From: CBDCXE01 sp965223725 [NCBI: Nitrospinota bacterium]
Lineage (GTDB): Bacteria; Nitrospinota_A; UBA7883
DNA length: 64,000 bases
Reading direction: 5' to 3'
Assembly (NCBI GenBank): GCA_965223725.1
Contig: CBDCXE010000001.1
Span: 124,001-188,000, forward strand
A program made the position numbers and the translations under genes. Below are positions 63,642 to 64,000 of the stretch, in pieces; position 1 is the first letter of the stretch; every line of letters starts with the position of its first letter. The notes under the pieces are model-generated. The model ran no database searches. It had not been told where the DNA came from and saw nothing but the letters and a program-made list of their open reading frames with translations.

Positions 63642-64000
63642 TCAATTATTTTTCTTTTTAAGGAAGGAGAGAACCTTTTGCGCAAATCTTTCTGGCTTGA
63701 CGTCCGCCTCCTCAGAGATGCTGTCGTAATCGGCCAATCGCAATACGTAATGCCCAATAACGATTTCGTCACCAGGGGCCAGGTCCGTCTCAACCACTTT
63801 TGAGCCATTAACAAAGGTTCCATTATTGCTCTTCAAATCTTCCAGGCACAACTTATTATCCTTTTTATATACTTTACTGTGCAGCCGTGAAATGGTCCTG
63901 CCCGGCAGCTTGATGTCACATCCGTCGGTGCGCCCAATGAGCAATGGCTTATCTTCTATAGTATAATGAGACACTATTTTACCTTTATCCTCAACCAGCA
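63642..64000 (-). CDS. FHA-domain protein (5' end beyond window)
   Basis: A protein with one forkhead-associated domain, which binds phosphothreonine. LLIGRTDGCDIKLPGRTISRLHSKV and LEDLKSNNGTFVNG carry the conserved Gly-Arg, Ser-x-x-His and Asn residues. The frame is open to the right edge, and the sequence before the GTG at 63974 (LVEDKGKIV) looks like the first strand of the domain, so the true start lies outside. The C-terminus is a short basic tail (LSFLKKKNN). It could read signals from the kinase in this window. Confidence 0.85.
   Translation of the reverse strand, partial: LVEDKGKIVSHYTIEDKPLLIGRTDGCDIKLPGRTISRLHSKVYKKDNKLCLEDLKSNNGTFVNGSKVVETDLAPGDEIVIGHYVLRLADYDSISEEADVKPERFAQKVLSFLKKKNN

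Overview
The window is a gene-dense stretch of a bacterial chromosome, roughly half G+C by eye. The lipid A-type acyltransferase, the WaaF-type heptosyltransferase, the type IV pilus genes and phosphatidylserine/ethanolamine synthesis point to a Gram-negative, diderm bacterium. A serine/threonine kinase, an SspB-like ClpXP adaptor, a selenocysteine peroxiredoxin, OleABC hydrocarbon genes and a NtrB/PilS-type kinase suit a deltaproteobacteria-like lineage (Desulfobacterota, Nitrospinota, SAR324 or similar). No rRNA or other strict marker lies here, so that placement is inference.

Layout. 1-9.8 kb: end of a metallophosphatase, holA, a kinase/CcmH/zinc-ribbon group, xerC, a Phd-like orphan, argB, nfeD, pcm, pgeF. 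9.8-12.5 kb: batD-batE and a small zinc ribbon on the other strand. 12.6-19.6 kb: a minus-strand run (DinB, nitroreductase, isochorismatase-like, acs), then a broken type IV pilin, a broken Memo-family gene and panE, ending in a gene-poor 500 bp with an 18-bp repeat. 19.6-21.1 kb: an AT-rich PD-(D/E)xK nuclease and small genes. 21.1-28.6 kb: gltX, cysS (frameshifted), rlmB, hisBH, a lipid A acyltransferase and waaF. 28.6-33.6 kb: pilS, pilC, a zinc-ribbon/degenerate receiver and pilT on the minus strand. 33.9-46.1 kb: a GNAT remnant, dcd, ilvBNC-psd-pssA, mgtE, an ADP-ribosylglycohydrolase, an SspB-like adaptor, a 26-residue basic peptide, gatCA and a frameshifted PP2C phosphatase. 46.2-53 kb: a dihaem cytochrome, htpX, a MoaA-like radical SAM enzyme and oleABC. 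53-64 kb: truB, rbfA, ylxP, rpsU, two TPM proteins, coaD, an aminotransferase, the selenoprotein Bcp, infA, thiGHSE, lipA and an FHA protein.

How the genes work together. Branched-chain amino acid synthesis (ilvBNC) leads directly into phospholipid synthesis (psd, pssA). OleA, OleB and OleC supply three of the four steps of head-to-head long-chain olefin synthesis; OleD is not in the window. thiG-thiH-thiS-thiE make and couple the thiazole half of thiamine. pilT, pilC and pilS belong to one twitching system, and a pilin gene lies about 12 kb away, disrupted.

The best-supported unusual feature is the Bcp-type peroxiredoxin. An in-frame TGA replaces the peroxidatic Cys codon and is followed at bacterial spacing by a 9-bp SECIS-like hairpin. 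Other observations are two small proteins hidden in gaps and a set of frameshifted genes (cysS, PP2C, Memo, pilin). Because cysS is normally essential, some of the frameshifts may be sequencing or assembly errors.
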